Shown piece by piece: positions 44,646 through 53,470 of a stretch of 64,000 bases of DNA. A model generated the notes under the pieces. The model was not told the DNA's origin and ran no database searches. It saw only the letters and a list, made by a program, of their open reading frames with translations. Source of the DNA: DATJLY01 sp035532935 (GTDB taxonomy: Bacteria; Pseudomonadota; Alphaproteobacteria; ATCC43930; CGMCC-115725); contig DATKQE010000118.1 in the NCBI GenBank assembly GCA_035532935.1, positions 72,164 through 136,163 on the forward strand, given 5' to 3'. A program made the translations under genes and the position numbers. The stretch's first letter is position 1; the number at the start of each line of letters is the position of its first letter.

Positions 44646-45938
44646 CTAGGCCGCGGCGAGCGCTTCGCCGAGATCGGCGACGATGTCGTCGATATGCTCG
44701 ATCCCGATGGAGAGACGGACATAGCCGTCGGTGACGCCGGTCTGGGCCTGTTCCTCCGGCGTGAGCTGCGAGTGCGTCGTCGAAGCGGGATGGATGGCGA
44801 GCGACCGCGTATCGCCGATATTGGCGACGTGATAGAACATCTTCAGGCTGTCGATGAAGCGGCGGCCTGCATCCATGCCGCCCTTCAGCTCGAAGCCCAC
44901 GAGCCCGCCATAGCCGCCCTTGAGATAGGCATCGGCCCGGCGCTTCATCTCGCCCGTCATGGCGGCGGGGTAGATGACCTTGGTGACCTTGGGATGGTGC
45001 GAAAGATGTTCCGCGACGGCGGCCGCGTTGCTGCAATGCTGGCGCATGCGCAGCGCGACGGTCTCGAGGCCCTGGATGAACATGAAGGCGTTGAACGGGC
45101 TCATGGCGGCGCCGATGTCGCGCAACAGCGTCACGCGCGCCTTGAGGATATAGGCGATCGGCCCCAGCGGCTTGACCGCCTGCGTCCAGACTGCGCCGTG
45201 ATAACTCGGATCCGGCGTGTTCAGCATCGGGAAGCGGTCGGCGTGGCGCTCCCAATCGAAATTACCGCCGTCGACGATGACACCGCCGATCGAGGTGCCG
45301 TGGCCGCCGATATATTTCGTGGTCGAGTGCATGCAGATCGCCGCGCCGTGCTTGATCGGCTGGCACAATACCGGCGCGGCGGTATTGTCCATGATCAACG
45401 GGATGCCGATCTCGCGGCCGATCTTCGCCACCTCGCCGATCGGAAAGACGGCGAGCTTGGGATTGGGCAGCGTCTCGCCGTAATAGCATCGCGTCCGCGC
45501 GTCGCTGGCGCGGCGGAAATTCTCGGGATCCTGCGGATCGACGAAGCGGCACTCGATGCCCATCGTGCTCATCGTGTTCTGGAACAGGTTCCAGGTACCG
45601 CCATAGATGTCGGTCGAGCAGACGAAATTGTCGCCGGCGTGGCAGATGTTCTGCACCGCGAACAGCGATGCCGCCTGACCCGAGGCGACTGCCAGCGCCG
45701 CCACGCCGCCCTCGAGCGCCGCCACCCGCTCCTCGAGCACGGCCTGGGTCGGATTCATGATGCGGGTGTATATGTTGCCGAGCTCCTTCAGCGCGAACAG
45801 ATTGGCCGCGTGCTCGGTCGAATGGAACTGATAGGAGGTCGTCTGGTAGATCGGGACGGCAACGGCCGTCGTTGTCGGATCCGAACGGTAGCCGGCATGC
45901 AGCACTACCGTCTCGGCGTGTTCGCTTTTCGTCGGCAT
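44646..45938 (-). CDS. metY: O-acetylhomoserine sulfhydrylase (aminocarboxypropyltransferase)
   Basis: 430 residues, the length of MetY. PLP Lys208 is in MHSTTKYIGGHG, with PIYQTTSYQFHSTEHAANLF and YTRIMNPTQAVLEERVAALEGG at the N-terminus, and AMSPFNAFMFIQGLETVALRM later. Makes homocysteine from O-acetylhomoserine and sulfide; it may also accept selenide. The 155 bases upstream separate it from the divergent SelW-like gene; no convincing SAM riboswitch was found there. Confidence 0.93.
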   Translation of the reverse strand: MPTKSEHAETVVLHAGYRSDPTTTAVAVPIYQTTSYQFHSTEHAANLFALKELGNIYTRIMNPTQAVLEERVAALEGGVAALAVASGQAASLFAVQNICHAGDNFVCSTDIYGGTWNLFQNTMSTMGIECRFVDPQDPENFRRASDARTRCYYGETLPNPKLAVFPIGEVAKIGREIGIPLIMDNTAAPVLCQPIKHGAAICMHSTTKYIGGHGTSIGGVIVDGGNFDWERHADRFPMLNTPDPSYHGAVWTQAVKPLGPIAYILKARVTLLRDIGAAMSPFNAFMFIQGLETVALRMRQHCSNAAAVAEHLSHHPKVTKVIYPAAMTGEMKRRADAYLKGGYGGLVGFELKGGMDAGRRFIDSLKMFYHVANIGDTRSLAIHPASTTHSQLTPEEQAQTGVTDGYVRLSIGIEHIDDIVADLGEALAAA

Positions 45939-46093
45939 GTCGGCCCCCTTTCAAGCTGACCCGCCATCCCTCTAAACCAGTTCGGCGCGGCGTACAAGCG
46001 CGTCGGTCCTGGCTTTTGCGACGGGCGGCCGGTAGTCTTGCGCGCACGGGAAACCGCGCCGCGGCAGGCGATGCGACGAACGGAGAGCGCGAC

Positions 46094-46312
46094 ATGAAGG
46101 TCGTCATCGAATATTGCGTGCAATGACACTACGAACCGGAAGCTCTCCGTGCGGGAGCGAAGTTTCGTGAACGGGCCGGTGCCGAGGTGACGCTGGTGAA
46201 ATCGCGCGGCGGCGCGTTCGAGATCACGATCGACGGCAAGCTGATGTTCTCAAAGAAGAAGCTCGGTCGCTTTCCGACCGACGCCGAGATCGACGCCCTG
46301 GCGCAACCCTAG
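46094..46312 (+). CDS. SelW/Rdx-family selenoprotein with in-frame TGA (Sec11)
   Basis: 73 codons including the stop. The sequence begins MKVVIEYCVQ, then TGA at 46124-46126, then continues HYEPEALRAGAKFRERAG, a segment AEVTLVKSRGGAFEITIDGK and LMFSKKKLGRFPTDAEIDALAQP to TAG. This is a full-length SelT/SelW/SelH (Rdx) protein, a thioredoxin-like fold whose redox motif is CxxC or CxxU; TGA falls exactly at the second redox position, giving Cys8-Val-Gln-Sec11. A stable hairpin begins 15 bases after the TGA. GGAG precedes the ATG by eight bases. A nonsense mutation of a Cys codon is the alternative. Confidence 0.85.
46142..46158 (+). promoter_or_regulatory. Candidate bacterial SECIS hairpin
   Basis: GCTCTC and GGGAGC pair over six base pairs (one G-U) around the five-base loop CGTGC, which contains the GU that SelB-bound apical loops usually have. 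The GU is 23-24 bases after the TGA, within the spacing of known bacterial SECIS elements. Confidence 0.55.
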
Positions 46313-46397
46313 GCCGCTGCGCGGCGGGGCACCCTGCGCGTTCCGTGCTGGGATGGCCCGATCAATGTCGCTTGCGATCGGAAGTGTGGAGGCGATG

Positions 46398-47681
46398 ATG
46401 GACGACGAGACACGCGCGGTCGCGCGCAACGCGGGCGAGCCTGCCGAGGCCGACAGCGGGCCGCGCATGCGCCGGTGGGAGGCGCAGCGCTGGCTGATCG
46501 ACAACATCATCAAATCGGTCGGCATGGAATGGGACCAGCCGCGGCTCGCGGGGCTTCTCGCCGCGTTGGGACCGGAAGCCGGGGCCGACCTCGCCCAGAT
46601 CCGCGCGCGGGTGCAGAAATATGCCGACGTCGCTCCGGCCTTCGAGGCGACGGCGCGCCGGCGCGAGGCTCGCGCCAAGGCGCACGAGGATGCCGGCGAG
46701 GCGATCCAGGCGCGCGAGAATTATTTCATGGCCGCCAACTATTGGGCCTCGGCGCAGTGGCCGATCCACGAGAACAACGATACCAACCTGTTCTACAATC
46801 GGCGCAAGCGCGAATGCTTCTTGAAATACGGCGCGCTCGCCGATCACAAGGTCGAGGCGGCGTGGATCCCGTTGCCGTCGCTCAAGGGCAAGTCGCTGCC
46901 GGCGTGGCTGCATCTGCCGCCGGGCCATGCGGGCGGGCGCCTTCCGGTGGTGGTATCGATCCCCGGCATGGACGGGTTCAAGGAGCGGTTCGTGCCGCTC
47001 TATGGCGACCGCTGGCTCAACCGCAACATCGCCGTGCTGGCGCTCGAAGGGCCGGGCCAGACGGAATGCCCGGTGCTCGGCATTCCGGTGTCGATGCCGC
47101 AATGGGCCGAGACCGGCCCGGCGGTCTATCAGTGGCTCGCGGCGCGGCCGGAGATCGATCCCGAGCGGATCGGCGTCACCGGCTCGAGCTTCGGCTCGCT
47201 GTTCGCGACCGTCGCCTTCGGCAATGAACAGCGCCTGCGCGCCTGCGCCGTGTACTCGACCTGTCTCGAGCCCGGCTGCCGCTCGATCTTCGACGAGGCC
47301 TCGCCGACCTACAAGCGGCGCTTCATGTACATGGCGGGCTACCAGGACGAGGACGCGTTCGACGCCTTCGCCAAGACGCTGACCTGGGAAGGCCACGCCG
47401 ACAGGATCCGCAATCCCTATCTGTGCATCACCGGCGAGTTCGATCCCTACAGCCCGCTCGTCCACACCGAACGTCTCTTCGCAACCCTCAAGGGTACGAA
47501 GCGGCTGGTCGTCTATGGTGGCGCGGCCCACGGCGTCGGCGGCATTCCGTCCGCCAATCTCGGACCCTATTTCCCGAGCCTGGTCGCCGACTGGATGGTG
47601 GCGCGCTTCGAGGGGAAGTCGTTTCCATCCGAGCGCTGGTTCGTCGATGCCGCCGGCAAGATCAATGTCACCGCATTCTGA
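46398..47681 (+). CDS. FrsA/DUF1100-like alpha/beta hydrolase
   Basis: 427 residues. A helical N-terminal cap (ARAKAHEDAGEAIQARENYF, NYWASAQWPIHENND) precedes an alpha/beta hydrolase core with oxyanion region SIPGMDGFKE, nucleophile Ser264 in GSSFGS, acid in TGEFDPYSP and His in YGGAAHGVGG. The layout matches 2,6-dihydroxypseudooxynicotine hydrolase and FrsA relatives, some of which cleave C-C bonds in N-heteroaromatic catabolism. Start ATG at 46398 gives five-base spacing from GGAGG; ATG 46395 is the alternative. Convergent with the third molybdoenzyme subunit. Confidence 0.85.
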   Translation: MDDETRAVARNAGEPAEADSGPRMRRWEAQRWLIDNIIKSVGMEWDQPRLAGLLAALGPEAGADLAQIRARVQKYADVAPAFEATARRREARAKAHEDAGEAIQARENYFMAANYWASAQWPIHENNDTNLFYNRRKRECFLKYGALADHKVEAAWIPLPSLKGKSLPAWLHLPPGHAGGRLPVVVSIPGMDGFKERFVPLYGDRWLNRNIAVLALEGPGQTECPVLGIPVSMPQWAETGPAVYQWLAARPEIDPERIGVTGSSFGSLFATVAFGNEQRLRACAVYSTCLEPGCRSIFDEASPTYKRRFMYMAGYQDEDAFDAFAKTLTWEGHADRIRNPYLCITGEFDPYSPLVHTERLFATLKGTKRLVVYGGAAHGVGGIPSANLGPYFPSLVADWMVARFEGKSFPSERWFVDAAGKINVTAF

Positions 47682-47708
47682 GCCGTGACCGCACGCGGGC
47701 GCCCGGCC

Positions 47709-50054
47709 TCAGGGCGAACCGGATTTTTCCTGTGCGCGGAGCAGCGCGAATAGCCGCGCCGGCGGGATCGGCGTCTCCGCGATGCGGATGGCGAAGGGCG
47801 CGAGCGCGTTCTCGATCGCCGCTATGACGGCTGCTGCGGCGGGAACGCAGCCGGCCTCGCCCACGCCCTTGACGCCAAGCGGATTGGTATGTGCCGCGAA
47901 TTCCATGAGCCGCACCGCGATCGGCGGAATTTCCGGCGCCGTTGCCAGCAGGTACTCGCCGAAATTGGTGGTCACCGGCTGGGCGTCGCCGTCATAGCCC
48001 ATCCATTCGAAAAGGGCGTTGCCGATGCCGTGCACGGCGCCGCCGACGATCTGTCCCTCGACGATCATCGGATTGATCGCGCGGCCGCAATCGTTGGCGA
48101 CGACATAGTTCAAAAGCCGCACCGACGCGGTCGCGGGATCGACCTCGAGCTCGACGGCATGCGTCGCCATGCCGTAGGTCAGCGTCTCGGGCATCCAGTT
48201 CTGGAAGCTCTCGAGCCCCGGCTCGAACTTGCCGGGAATGGCATAGCCGGGATCGCCCGACAACGCGCCCGCGACCGCGCGCAGGCTCACGCCATGCCCT
48301 GGAACGCCGCGCAACTCGATGCGGCCGTCGCGCAATTCGAGATCCTCCACGCCGGCCTCGAGCATGTGCGCTGCTACCGCCAGCGCCTTGTCCCGCACCG
48401 CCAGCGCCGCGAGATGCGTCGAGTTGCCGGCGGTCACCGTCTGCCGGCTGGCGAACCCGCCCATGCCCAGCGGGATGGTGGCGGTGTCGCCCGTCGTCAC
48501 CGCGACCGCGGCGGGGTCGATGCCGAGCGCTTCGGCGCAGATTTGCGCCAGCGCCGTGCGGATGCCCTGGCCCATCGGCATCGCGCCGGTATAGAGCGAA
48601 ACGCGCCCCGATCGGCCGATGCGCACCAGCGCCGATTCGAACGGGCCGCGCCCGGTTCCCTTCATGCCGTTGGCGACGCCGATGCCGAGATAGCGGCCTT
48701 CGTGCCGCGCCTTGCGTTGGCGCTCGGCGAAGCCCGCATGGTCGATCGCATCGAGCGCGGTCTGCATGATCGCGGGAAAATCGCCGCTGTCATAGGCGAT
48801 GGCCGATCCGGATCGGCTCTTGAGTGGCGTGACGTAAGGCATCAGCTCCGGCGCCACGAGGTTGCGGCGCCGGACCAGCGTGCGCTCGAGCCCGAGCCGG
48901 TCGGCGATGGCATCGAGCGTGCGTTCCATCGCAAAGGCGCCTTCGGGATAGCCGGCGCCGCGCACCGGCGCCCCCGGCACCTTGTTGGTCTCGACGGCAA
49001 GAACGCGCATATCGTAGGCGGGCAGCACGTAAGGCCCGGGGAACGCGGTCGATGCGTTATAGGCGAGATTGATTCCCTGCGGCGTGTAGGCGCCCTGGTC
49101 GTTGATCATCCGGCCGCGCGCGCCGAGGAGGCGGCCGTCGCCGTCGCAGGCTGCCTCGATCTCCCAATATTGGTCGCGCTCCTGGATCGCGGCGAGGAAA
49201 TGCTCGCGCCGGTCTTCGATCCATTTGACCGGACGGCGCAGCAGGCGGCTCGCGACCGCCACCACGACCTCCTCGGGATACATCAGGAATTTCGATCCGA
49301 ATCCGCCGCCGACATCGGGCGTCACGACCCGAACCTGGTTCTCGTCGAGGCCGAGCATTTGCATGAGGAAGGACTGGACCTCATGCGCGAGCTGCGTCGA
49401 GGACCAGACGGTGAGCCGGCCCTCGTCCGGATCGAAGGATGCCACCACGCCGCGCCCCTCGATCGGATGCGCGCCGCCGCGGTGCTGCTTGAGTTGGAGC
49501 CTCACCTGGTGCGGCGCGCCGGCGAAGGCCCCGTCCACGTCGCCATAGGCTTGGCGCAACTCCGCCAGGACGTTGCTCTTGCGGAAGTGATGCGCGAGCG
49601 GCGCGCCGGGCTCTGCCGCCTGCCGGCAATCGGCGACGACGGGCAGAATCTCGTAATCGACCTTGACCAGGGCCGCCGCGTCCTCGGCCGCATAGCGCGA
49701 GCGCGCGATCACGACGGCGACGGCCTCGCCGACATAGGCGACCTCGTCCTTGGCGAGCGGATGGGGCGTGCAATCCGCGGGCAGGGCCGAGTTGCGGAAT
49801 TGCATCGGCAGGCGCTCCTGCGTGAGATGCGGCGCCAGATCGGCAAAGCTCAGCACCGCCGTCACATCGGGCGCCGCGCGCGCGGCTCCCACATCGATGC
49901 TGCGGATCAGGGCGTGGGCGTGCGGGCTGCGGACGAAGGCGGCTTCCAGGGCGAAGGGGCGGTGAATGTCGTCGACGAAGCGGCCTTCGCCGCGCAACAG
50001 CGGCGGGTCCTCGAGCCGCGGCACCGGCCGCCCGATCTGTCGGAATTCGTTCAT
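47709..50054 (-). CDS. Xanthine dehydrogenase-family molybdopterin-binding large subunit (third)
   Basis: 781 residues. Signatures: IGRPVPRLEDPPLLRGEGRF, DVGGGFGSKFLMYPEE, active-site loop GAPVRGAGYPEGAF and catalytic Glu733 in GVKGVGEAG. The loop has Val-Arg in place of Tyr-Arg and GAGYPEG instead of GAGRPEA, so it belongs to a different CoxL-like subgroup from the other two. No FeS or FAD subunit follows. Start ATG at 50054; an upstream in-frame TTG at 50075 is less likely. Confidence 0.92.
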   Translation of the reverse strand: MNEFRQIGRPVPRLEDPPLLRGEGRFVDDIHRPFALEAAFVRSPHAHALIRSIDVGAARAAPDVTAVLSFADLAPHLTQERLPMQFRNSALPADCTPHPLAKDEVAYVGEAVAVVIARSRYAAEDAAALVKVDYEILPVVADCRQAAEPGAPLAHHFRKSNVLAELRQAYGDVDGAFAGAPHQVRLQLKQHRGGAHPIEGRGVVASFDPDEGRLTVWSSTQLAHEVQSFLMQMLGLDENQVRVVTPDVGGGFGSKFLMYPEEVVVAVASRLLRRPVKWIEDRREHFLAAIQERDQYWEIEAACDGDGRLLGARGRMINDQGAYTPQGINLAYNASTAFPGPYVLPAYDMRVLAVETNKVPGAPVRGAGYPEGAFAMERTLDAIADRLGLERTLVRRRNLVAPELMPYVTPLKSRSGSAIAYDSGDFPAIMQTALDAIDHAGFAERQRKARHEGRYLGIGVANGMKGTGRGPFESALVRIGRSGRVSLYTGAMPMGQGIRTALAQICAEALGIDPAAVAVTTGDTATIPLGMGGFASRQTVTAGNSTHLAALAVRDKALAVAAHMLEAGVEDLELRDGRIELRGVPGHGVSLRAVAGALSGDPGYAIPGKFEPGLESFQNWMPETLTYGMATHAVELEVDPATASVRLLNYVVANDCGRAINPMIVEGQIVGGAVHGIGNALFEWMGYDGDAQPVTTNFGEYLLATAPEIPPIAVRLMEFAAHTNPLGVKGVGEAGCVPAAAAVIAAIENALAPFAIRIAETPIPPARLFALLRAQEKSGSP

Positions 50055-50286
50055 GCCGTTTGCTCTGCCCGCCAACCACCTTGCCGCCGCGCCGGGTCAC
50101 GCACCGTTTCGGCGCGTGGGCGATGACGGATGAGAAGCGGCATCCGACCGCCGTCGTGCCCCTAGCACGCGAGCGAACCGCCGGGCAAGGTGGAAAGCGT
50201 GATGGGCGCCGCCAGGTCGTTTGGCCGTTGCGCCGCGGCGGGCGCGAATTTCGTTCGGTCCCGACTCCCCGATCGGGAGATGGGCT

Positions 50287-50703
50287 CTAGATCCGCTCCC
50301 AGATGCAGGTCTCTTCGTCCAGACGGTCCTGCTCGACGCCGCGGAAATCGCCTTTCGAGACGACGCCCACGACCTTGCCGTTCTCGATCACCGGCAAGTG
50401 GCGATAGCCGCCGTCATGCATCAGCCGCAGCGCTTCGATCGCGGTCTTGCCGGGCGGCATCGTATCCGGATCGCGCGTCATCACCCGTTCGAGCGAGGTC
50501 TCGGCGGCGTTCAGTCCCTCGGCCAAGACCCGGCAGACCGCATCCCGCCCAGTGAATATCCCCAGCAGCCGATTCTCGGCGTCGGTCACCAGGACGGCAC
50601 CGACGCGGCGGTCGCGCATGCATTCGCTCGCATGCTTCACCGTCGCATTCGGCCGCAACGTCAGAGGACGCTGGTTCTTGACGATTTCGGACATCTGTCG
50701 CAT
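50287..50703 (-). CDS. CBS-domain-pair protein
   Basis: 138 residues with two CBS domains: VKHASECMRDRRVGAVLVTD with LLGIFTGRDAV, then TAIEALRLMHDGGYRHLPVIE with VVGVVSKGDF. Such pairs bind adenosyl ligands and sense energy state. ATG 50703 is preferred because GAGGG precedes it by six bases. A perfect FNR/FixK box lies 74 bases upstream and serves the divergent gene equally well. Confidence 0.9.
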   Translation of the reverse strand: MRQMSEIVKNQRPLTLRPNATVKHASECMRDRRVGAVLVTDAENRLLGIFTGRDAVCRVLAEGLNAAETSLERVMTRDPDTMPPGKTAIEALRLMHDGGYRHLPVIENGKVVGVVSKGDFRGVEQDRLDEETCIWERI

Positions 50704-50777
50704 GGACAACCCTCACCGCCGATGCGTGCCTTCGCACCCGACACGATCGCATTCTCTCCGGCTGTCGCGTTCTTGCC

Positions 50778-50791
50778 TTGATACAAATCAA
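50778..50791. promoter_or_regulatory. Perfect FNR/FixK consensus box
   Basis: TTGATACAAATCAA matches TTGAT-N4-ATCAA at every specified base, inside a longer CTTGAT...ATCAAG palindrome. It is 74 bases before the CBS gene start and 50 bases before the host-attachment gene start, so it can control both divergent genes. Confidence 0.7.
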
Positions 50792-50841
50792 GGCGGTCCC
50801 AAGCGGCCCGCCGCAGATTTCGTTGAACAACGGAGCGGTCA

Positions 50842-51288
50842 ATGCCCAGACACAAGACCACCTGGATCGTAATGGCGGACGGCACGCGCGCCCTGATCGT
50901 GACGCGCCGCGACGTGCCCGAGGGATTCGATGTCGTCGCCGATCTGAGCTCGGAAGTGGCTCACGTGCCGGCGCATCTCATCGCCTCCGAGCGGCCCGGC
51001 CGCACGCAGGAGAGCCATTCGCCGGCGCGCCACGCGATCGAGCCCCGGCACGATCCGCATGAGGAACGCCTCGCCGCCTTCGTTGGCAGCGTCGCCGCCT
51101 ACCTGAACGAACAGAGCGCCGCCAAGGCGTTCGATCATCTCATTCTCTTCGCGCCACCCCGTGCCCTTGGCCAGATTCGCGACATGCTCGACGACAGCGC
51201 CAAAGCCAAAGTGTCGGCGCAGGCCGCCAAGGACCTGACGAAAATGCCGCTGGAAGACCTGCCGAAACATCTGGCGGCGCTCCCTTAG
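50842..51288 (+). CDS. Host-attachment-family protein (PF10116-like)
   Basis: 148 residues: TTWIVMADGTRALIVTRR at the N-terminus, then HDPHEERLAAFVGSVAAYLNEQ, FDHLILFAPPRALGQIRDML and LTKMPLEDLPKHLAAL. This matches the family named after a plant-attachment protein, though many members are stress proteins related to eRF1/baeRF-type domains. Cytoplasmic, no signal. ACAACGGAGCGGTCA leads into the ATG. A perfect FNR/FixK box is 50 bases upstream. Confidence 0.85.
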   Translation: MPRHKTTWIVMADGTRALIVTRRDVPEGFDVVADLSSEVAHVPAHLIASERPGRTQESHSPARHAIEPRHDPHEERLAAFVGSVAAYLNEQSAAKAFDHLILFAPPRALGQIRDMLDDSAKAKVSAQAAKDLTKMPLEDLPKHLAALP

Positions 51289-51347
51289 ACGCGCATCCGG
51301 AAACGGTCGGCCTCGCGCCATCCGTCGCAGTGGCGCGGATCGGCGGC

Positions 51348-53336
51348 TCAGCGCTCGTGAACGTAGTGGCCGGGCGCCTTGCCGAGCGGCGGCCGGCCCT
51401 CGCCGGCAAGCCCCATGGCCGGCGGCGGGCAACGTCCCGTCGAATTCTGCTCGAGCCACGCAGCCCATGCCGGCCACCACGATCCCGCTTCGGCCGGCGT
51501 CACCTCATACCAGGTCTCCGGGTCGACATAGGGAGAACCCGATCCGTGCCGCGACAGGCGATAGTGCCGGCGCGCGTGTCCCGGCTCGCTGACGATGCCG
51601 GCATTGTGGCCGCCGTTCGTCAGCACGAAGGTCACGTCGGCCTCGCTGACCAGATTGATCTTGTAGACCGAGCGCCAGGGCGCGACATGGTCGCGTTCCG
51701 TGGCGACGGCGAAGATCGGCACCCGGATGTCGTGCAGCGCGATCGGCCTGCCGTCGACGCTGAAGCGCCCCTCGAACAGGTCGTTCTCGAGAAAGAGGCG
51801 GCGCAGATATTCGCTGTGCATGCGATAGGGCATCCGCGTCGTATCGGCATTCCACGCCATGAGATCGATCATCGGCGGCCGCTGCCCCATCAGGTACTCG
51901 CGCGCGACGCGGGACCAGACGAGATCGTTGGAACGCAGGAGCTGGAACGCGCCGGCCATCTGCCGCGTGTCGAGATAGCCCTGATCCCACATGATGTCTT
52001 CGAGGTAGCTGAGCTGGGCGTCGTCGATGAAGAGCATGAGCTCGCCCGCGTCGGTGAAATCCGTCTGGGCCGCCAGCATCGTGACGGAATTGAGAACCGT
52101 GCTTTTCTCGCGCGCGAGGAAGGAAGCGGCGATCGCCAGCAGCGTCCCGCCGAGGCAATAGCCGAGCGCATCGACCTTGCTCTCGGGCACGATGGCGCGG
52201 ACCCGGTCGAGCGCGGCGAGCACGCCCAACCGCAGATAGTCCTCCAAGCCCAGGTCGCGGTCCTGCGGGCCCGGATTGTGCCACGAGACCATGAACACGG
52301 TGTGTCCGCGGTCGACGAGGTACTTCACCAGCGAGTTTTGCGGCGACAGGTCGAGGATGTAATACTTCATGATCCAGGCCGGCACGATCAGCACCGGCTC
52401 GGCGTTGACGTCGCGCGTCGTCGGCGCGTACTGGATCAGCTCGATCAAGCGGTTGCGATAGACCACTTCGCCGGTAGTTACGGCGACGTTTTCCCCGGGC
52501 TCGAACGCCTCGGAGCCGACGGGCGGCCGGCCAGCGACCGTCCGTTCCCAATCCGCCATGAAGTTCATCGCCCCGCGCGCGAGATTCTGCCCGCCCTCAC
52601 GGAGCGTGGCCGCCAGGACCTCGGGGTTGGTGGCAATGAAGTTGGCGGGCGAAAAGACGTCGAGCCACTGGCGCGCCGCGAACGACACTACCTCCTCGTG
52701 ATGGCGCGACACGCCGCCAATTCCCGTGGTGGCGTTGTGCCACCATTGCTGGTTCAGGAGGAAGGTCTGGTAGATGAAATTGAACGGCCACCGCTGCCAG
52801 GCGGCGCTGGTGAACCGTTCATCCTGTTCCAAAGGCTCGATGCATGGCGCGCAGTCGGGTTCGGATAATTGCCGAGCGGCATAAGTGGCGAACCGGACCG
52901 CCTTTCGCGCCGCCTTTTCGACCAGCTGCTGCTGCTTGCCGGGTGCGCTCCACAAATGGACCGCCCAGTCGGCATAGGCAAGAGCCAGGGCGGCGGGGGA
53001 AAGTCCCGCGGTTACGCGTCCCAGGGCGGCGTGGAGCAGCCGGTCGATGCTGGGCCGCGGCTCGATGTCTGCGGTCGCGCCGGGCGCAGGCGGCGGTGCA
53101 TTCGCGGATGCTTCTGCCGCAGGCGCGGCGCCACTCCCGGTTCCGGGCGGCGACAGGCGCCACATCTGGTCGAACGCCTCCGCACCGGCGACGTTGAGCC
53201 AGGGGAACGGCCATCCGGCGCCCGCGGCCGCGGGCGCGCGCGTCGCGCCGGCTGGCGCCCGTCCGCTGGCTTGAGGCTCGGCGAAACGCGCTGCTGTCCC
53301 CGGTTCCGATTGGCTGCTGACGGCATCCTTGGTCAT
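51348..53336 (-). CDS. phaC: Poly(3-hydroxyalkanoate) synthase, class I
   Basis: 662 residues. The lipase-like box is GYCLGGT with Cys394; Asp549 (ATERDHVAPW) and His577 (TNGGHNAGIV) complete the triad with the same 28-residue Asp-His spacing as known PhaC. The N-terminal PhaC domain (WQRWPFNFIYQTFLLNQQWW) is present. It is longer than usual because of an Ala/Pro-rich extension of about 100 residues. Polymerises hydroxyacyl-CoA into storage granules. ATG 53336 has GGAG eight bases before it. Hsp20 lies upstream, phasin nearby. Confidence 0.95.
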   Translation of the reverse strand: MTKDAVSSQSEPGTAARFAEPQASGRAPAGATRAPAAAGAGWPFPWLNVAGAEAFDQMWRLSPPGTGSGAAPAAEASANAPPPAPGATADIEPRPSIDRLLHAALGRVTAGLSPAALALAYADWAVHLWSAPGKQQQLVEKAARKAVRFATYAARQLSEPDCAPCIEPLEQDERFTSAAWQRWPFNFIYQTFLLNQQWWHNATTGIGGVSRHHEEVVSFAARQWLDVFSPANFIATNPEVLAATLREGGQNLARGAMNFMADWERTVAGRPPVGSEAFEPGENVAVTTGEVVYRNRLIELIQYAPTTRDVNAEPVLIVPAWIMKYYILDLSPQNSLVKYLVDRGHTVFMVSWHNPGPQDRDLGLEDYLRLGVLAALDRVRAIVPESKVDALGYCLGGTLLAIAASFLAREKSTVLNSVTMLAAQTDFTDAGELMLFIDDAQLSYLEDIMWDQGYLDTRQMAGAFQLLRSNDLVWSRVAREYLMGQRPPMIDLMAWNADTTRMPYRMHSEYLRRLFLENDLFEGRFSVDGRPIALHDIRVPIFAVATERDHVAPWRSVYKINLVSEADVTFVLTNGGHNAGIVSEPGHARRHYRLSRHGSGSPYVDPETWYEVTPAEAGSWWPAWAAWLEQNSTGRCPPPAMGLAGEGRPPLGKAPGHYVHER

Positions 53337-53470
53337 GAAAAGACTCCGAATTCCAATGGCACCGCCCGTGCCGGGTTGCAAACAAGCGGGCCCTGCCCTC
53401 CCCATCCGTTGCCGGAAAGGGAGAGCGAGGGCCAGGTCTCGCCGCTTTTGCCCTTTCTATGACCGCCGGT

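Noticed and set aside
45939..46093. A SAM-II or SAM/SAH riboswitch upstream of the sulfhydrylase
   Set aside because: A GTCAGCTTGAAAGGGG stretch faintly recalls the 3' end of SAM-II, but the paired stem and pseudoknot sequences are missing.
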